Shown here: in pieces, positions 63,798-64,000 of the stretch
How the letters are laid out: each line of letters begins with the position of its first letter
Position numbering within the stretch: the stretch's first letter is position 1
Assembly (NCBI GenBank): GCA_037355855.1
Contig: CM074758.1
Location: 4,437,001-4,501,000 of the forward strand
Direction: 5' to 3'
Origin: Pseudo-nitzschia pungens
Lineage: Eukaryota; Bacillariophyta; Bacillariophyceae; Bacillariales; Bacillariaceae
Length of the DNA stretch: 64,000 nucleotides
The notes under the pieces: generated by a model
What the model was told of the DNA's origin: nothing
The model's database searches: none
What the model saw: only the letters and a program-made list of their open reading frames with translations
Made by a program: the position numbers and the translations under genes

Positions 63798-64000
63798 AAC
63801 TCTGGAAAGTTCCCCCAGCAAGCTGAGACAATAACCTTTCATTATTATATAAGTAGTGTGAACCAGAAGAGTGTTCTTGACAACGATATTTGTCTTCCAA
63901 ATTGAGCCATTTTTTCTCAACTGACGCTAAAAGCAACATGATAGCGCTAGTAATTTAATTTTGTGTGTGTTTTATCACGGTGGTTTTGATGCGCACCTAT
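63798..64000. other. Window end, no gene seen
   Basis: AT-rich; nothing recognisable on either strand. Confidence 0.4.

Noticed and set aside
1..64000. tRNA, rRNA or other structured RNA genes
   Set aside because: I saw no convincing cloverleaf box motifs or rRNA-like sequence by eye; a covariance-model search would be needed to exclude them.

Overview
The window reads as nuclear DNA of a stramenopile alga, most likely a pennate-type diatom. The evidence is a secreted protein built of P-S-A-S / K-P-S-x tetrapeptides with ShK-like cysteine modules, several Copia families, a gametolysin-type (M11) protease remnant, short GT-AG introns (63, 72 and 79 bp), and AT-rich spacers full of TTACGGTA/TACTTCGTA motifs. 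The species cannot be told from sequence alone. Host genes are few; most of the 64 kb is mobile or repetitive DNA, much of it nested.

Layout. 966-7797: minus-strand Copia element with two LTRs and a 5-bp target duplication; its reverse transcriptase is broken by a ~0.9-kb repeat insertion. 8050-8847: class C GPCR-like 7TM fragment. 9850-12558: plus-strand truncated copy of the first Copia family. 13559-19821: third Copia element of another family, with almost identical LTRs but several coding lesions. 21009-24560: large secreted repeat protein. 25200-26020: nested hairpin MITE-like elements. 26815-29075: long inverted-repeat element holding a recombinase-like fragment and a minisatellite that seems to derive from its own coding sequence. 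29346-38715: a 5'-truncated LINE copy split by an 8.5-kb gene-free island (30011-38517) that has terminal inverted repeats and is made of about seven unrelated tandem-repeat families.

39096-58380 is the main find: a DNA transposon with 15-bp perfect termini inside ~390-bp inverted ends full of AACCCACG motifs. It carries four genes: A (W-x-x-S repeat protein), B (acidic nuclear-type protein, one intron), C (three exons, low-complexity C-terminus) and D (a DDE transposase of the PIF/Harbinger-IS5 type, D133-D212-E245). An AACCCACG array lies upstream of A, of C (in the B/C divergent promoter) and of D, always in the same orientation relative to A, C and D. A full-length 10.9-kb LINE (43337-54267, two intact ORFs, perfect 18-bp target duplication) landed in exon 1 of gene C and swelled the element from ~8.4 to 19.3 kb.

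59640-64000: a decayed M11 metalloprotease with an ShK-like tail, a METTL13-like methyltransferase with a possible plastid leader, and a Myb-like fragment.

Limits: all family names come from motif reading, not from searches. Several genes differ from an intact frame by single-base indels. Uncorrected sequencing error could explain some, although two very long intact LINE ORFs argue against a high error rate.
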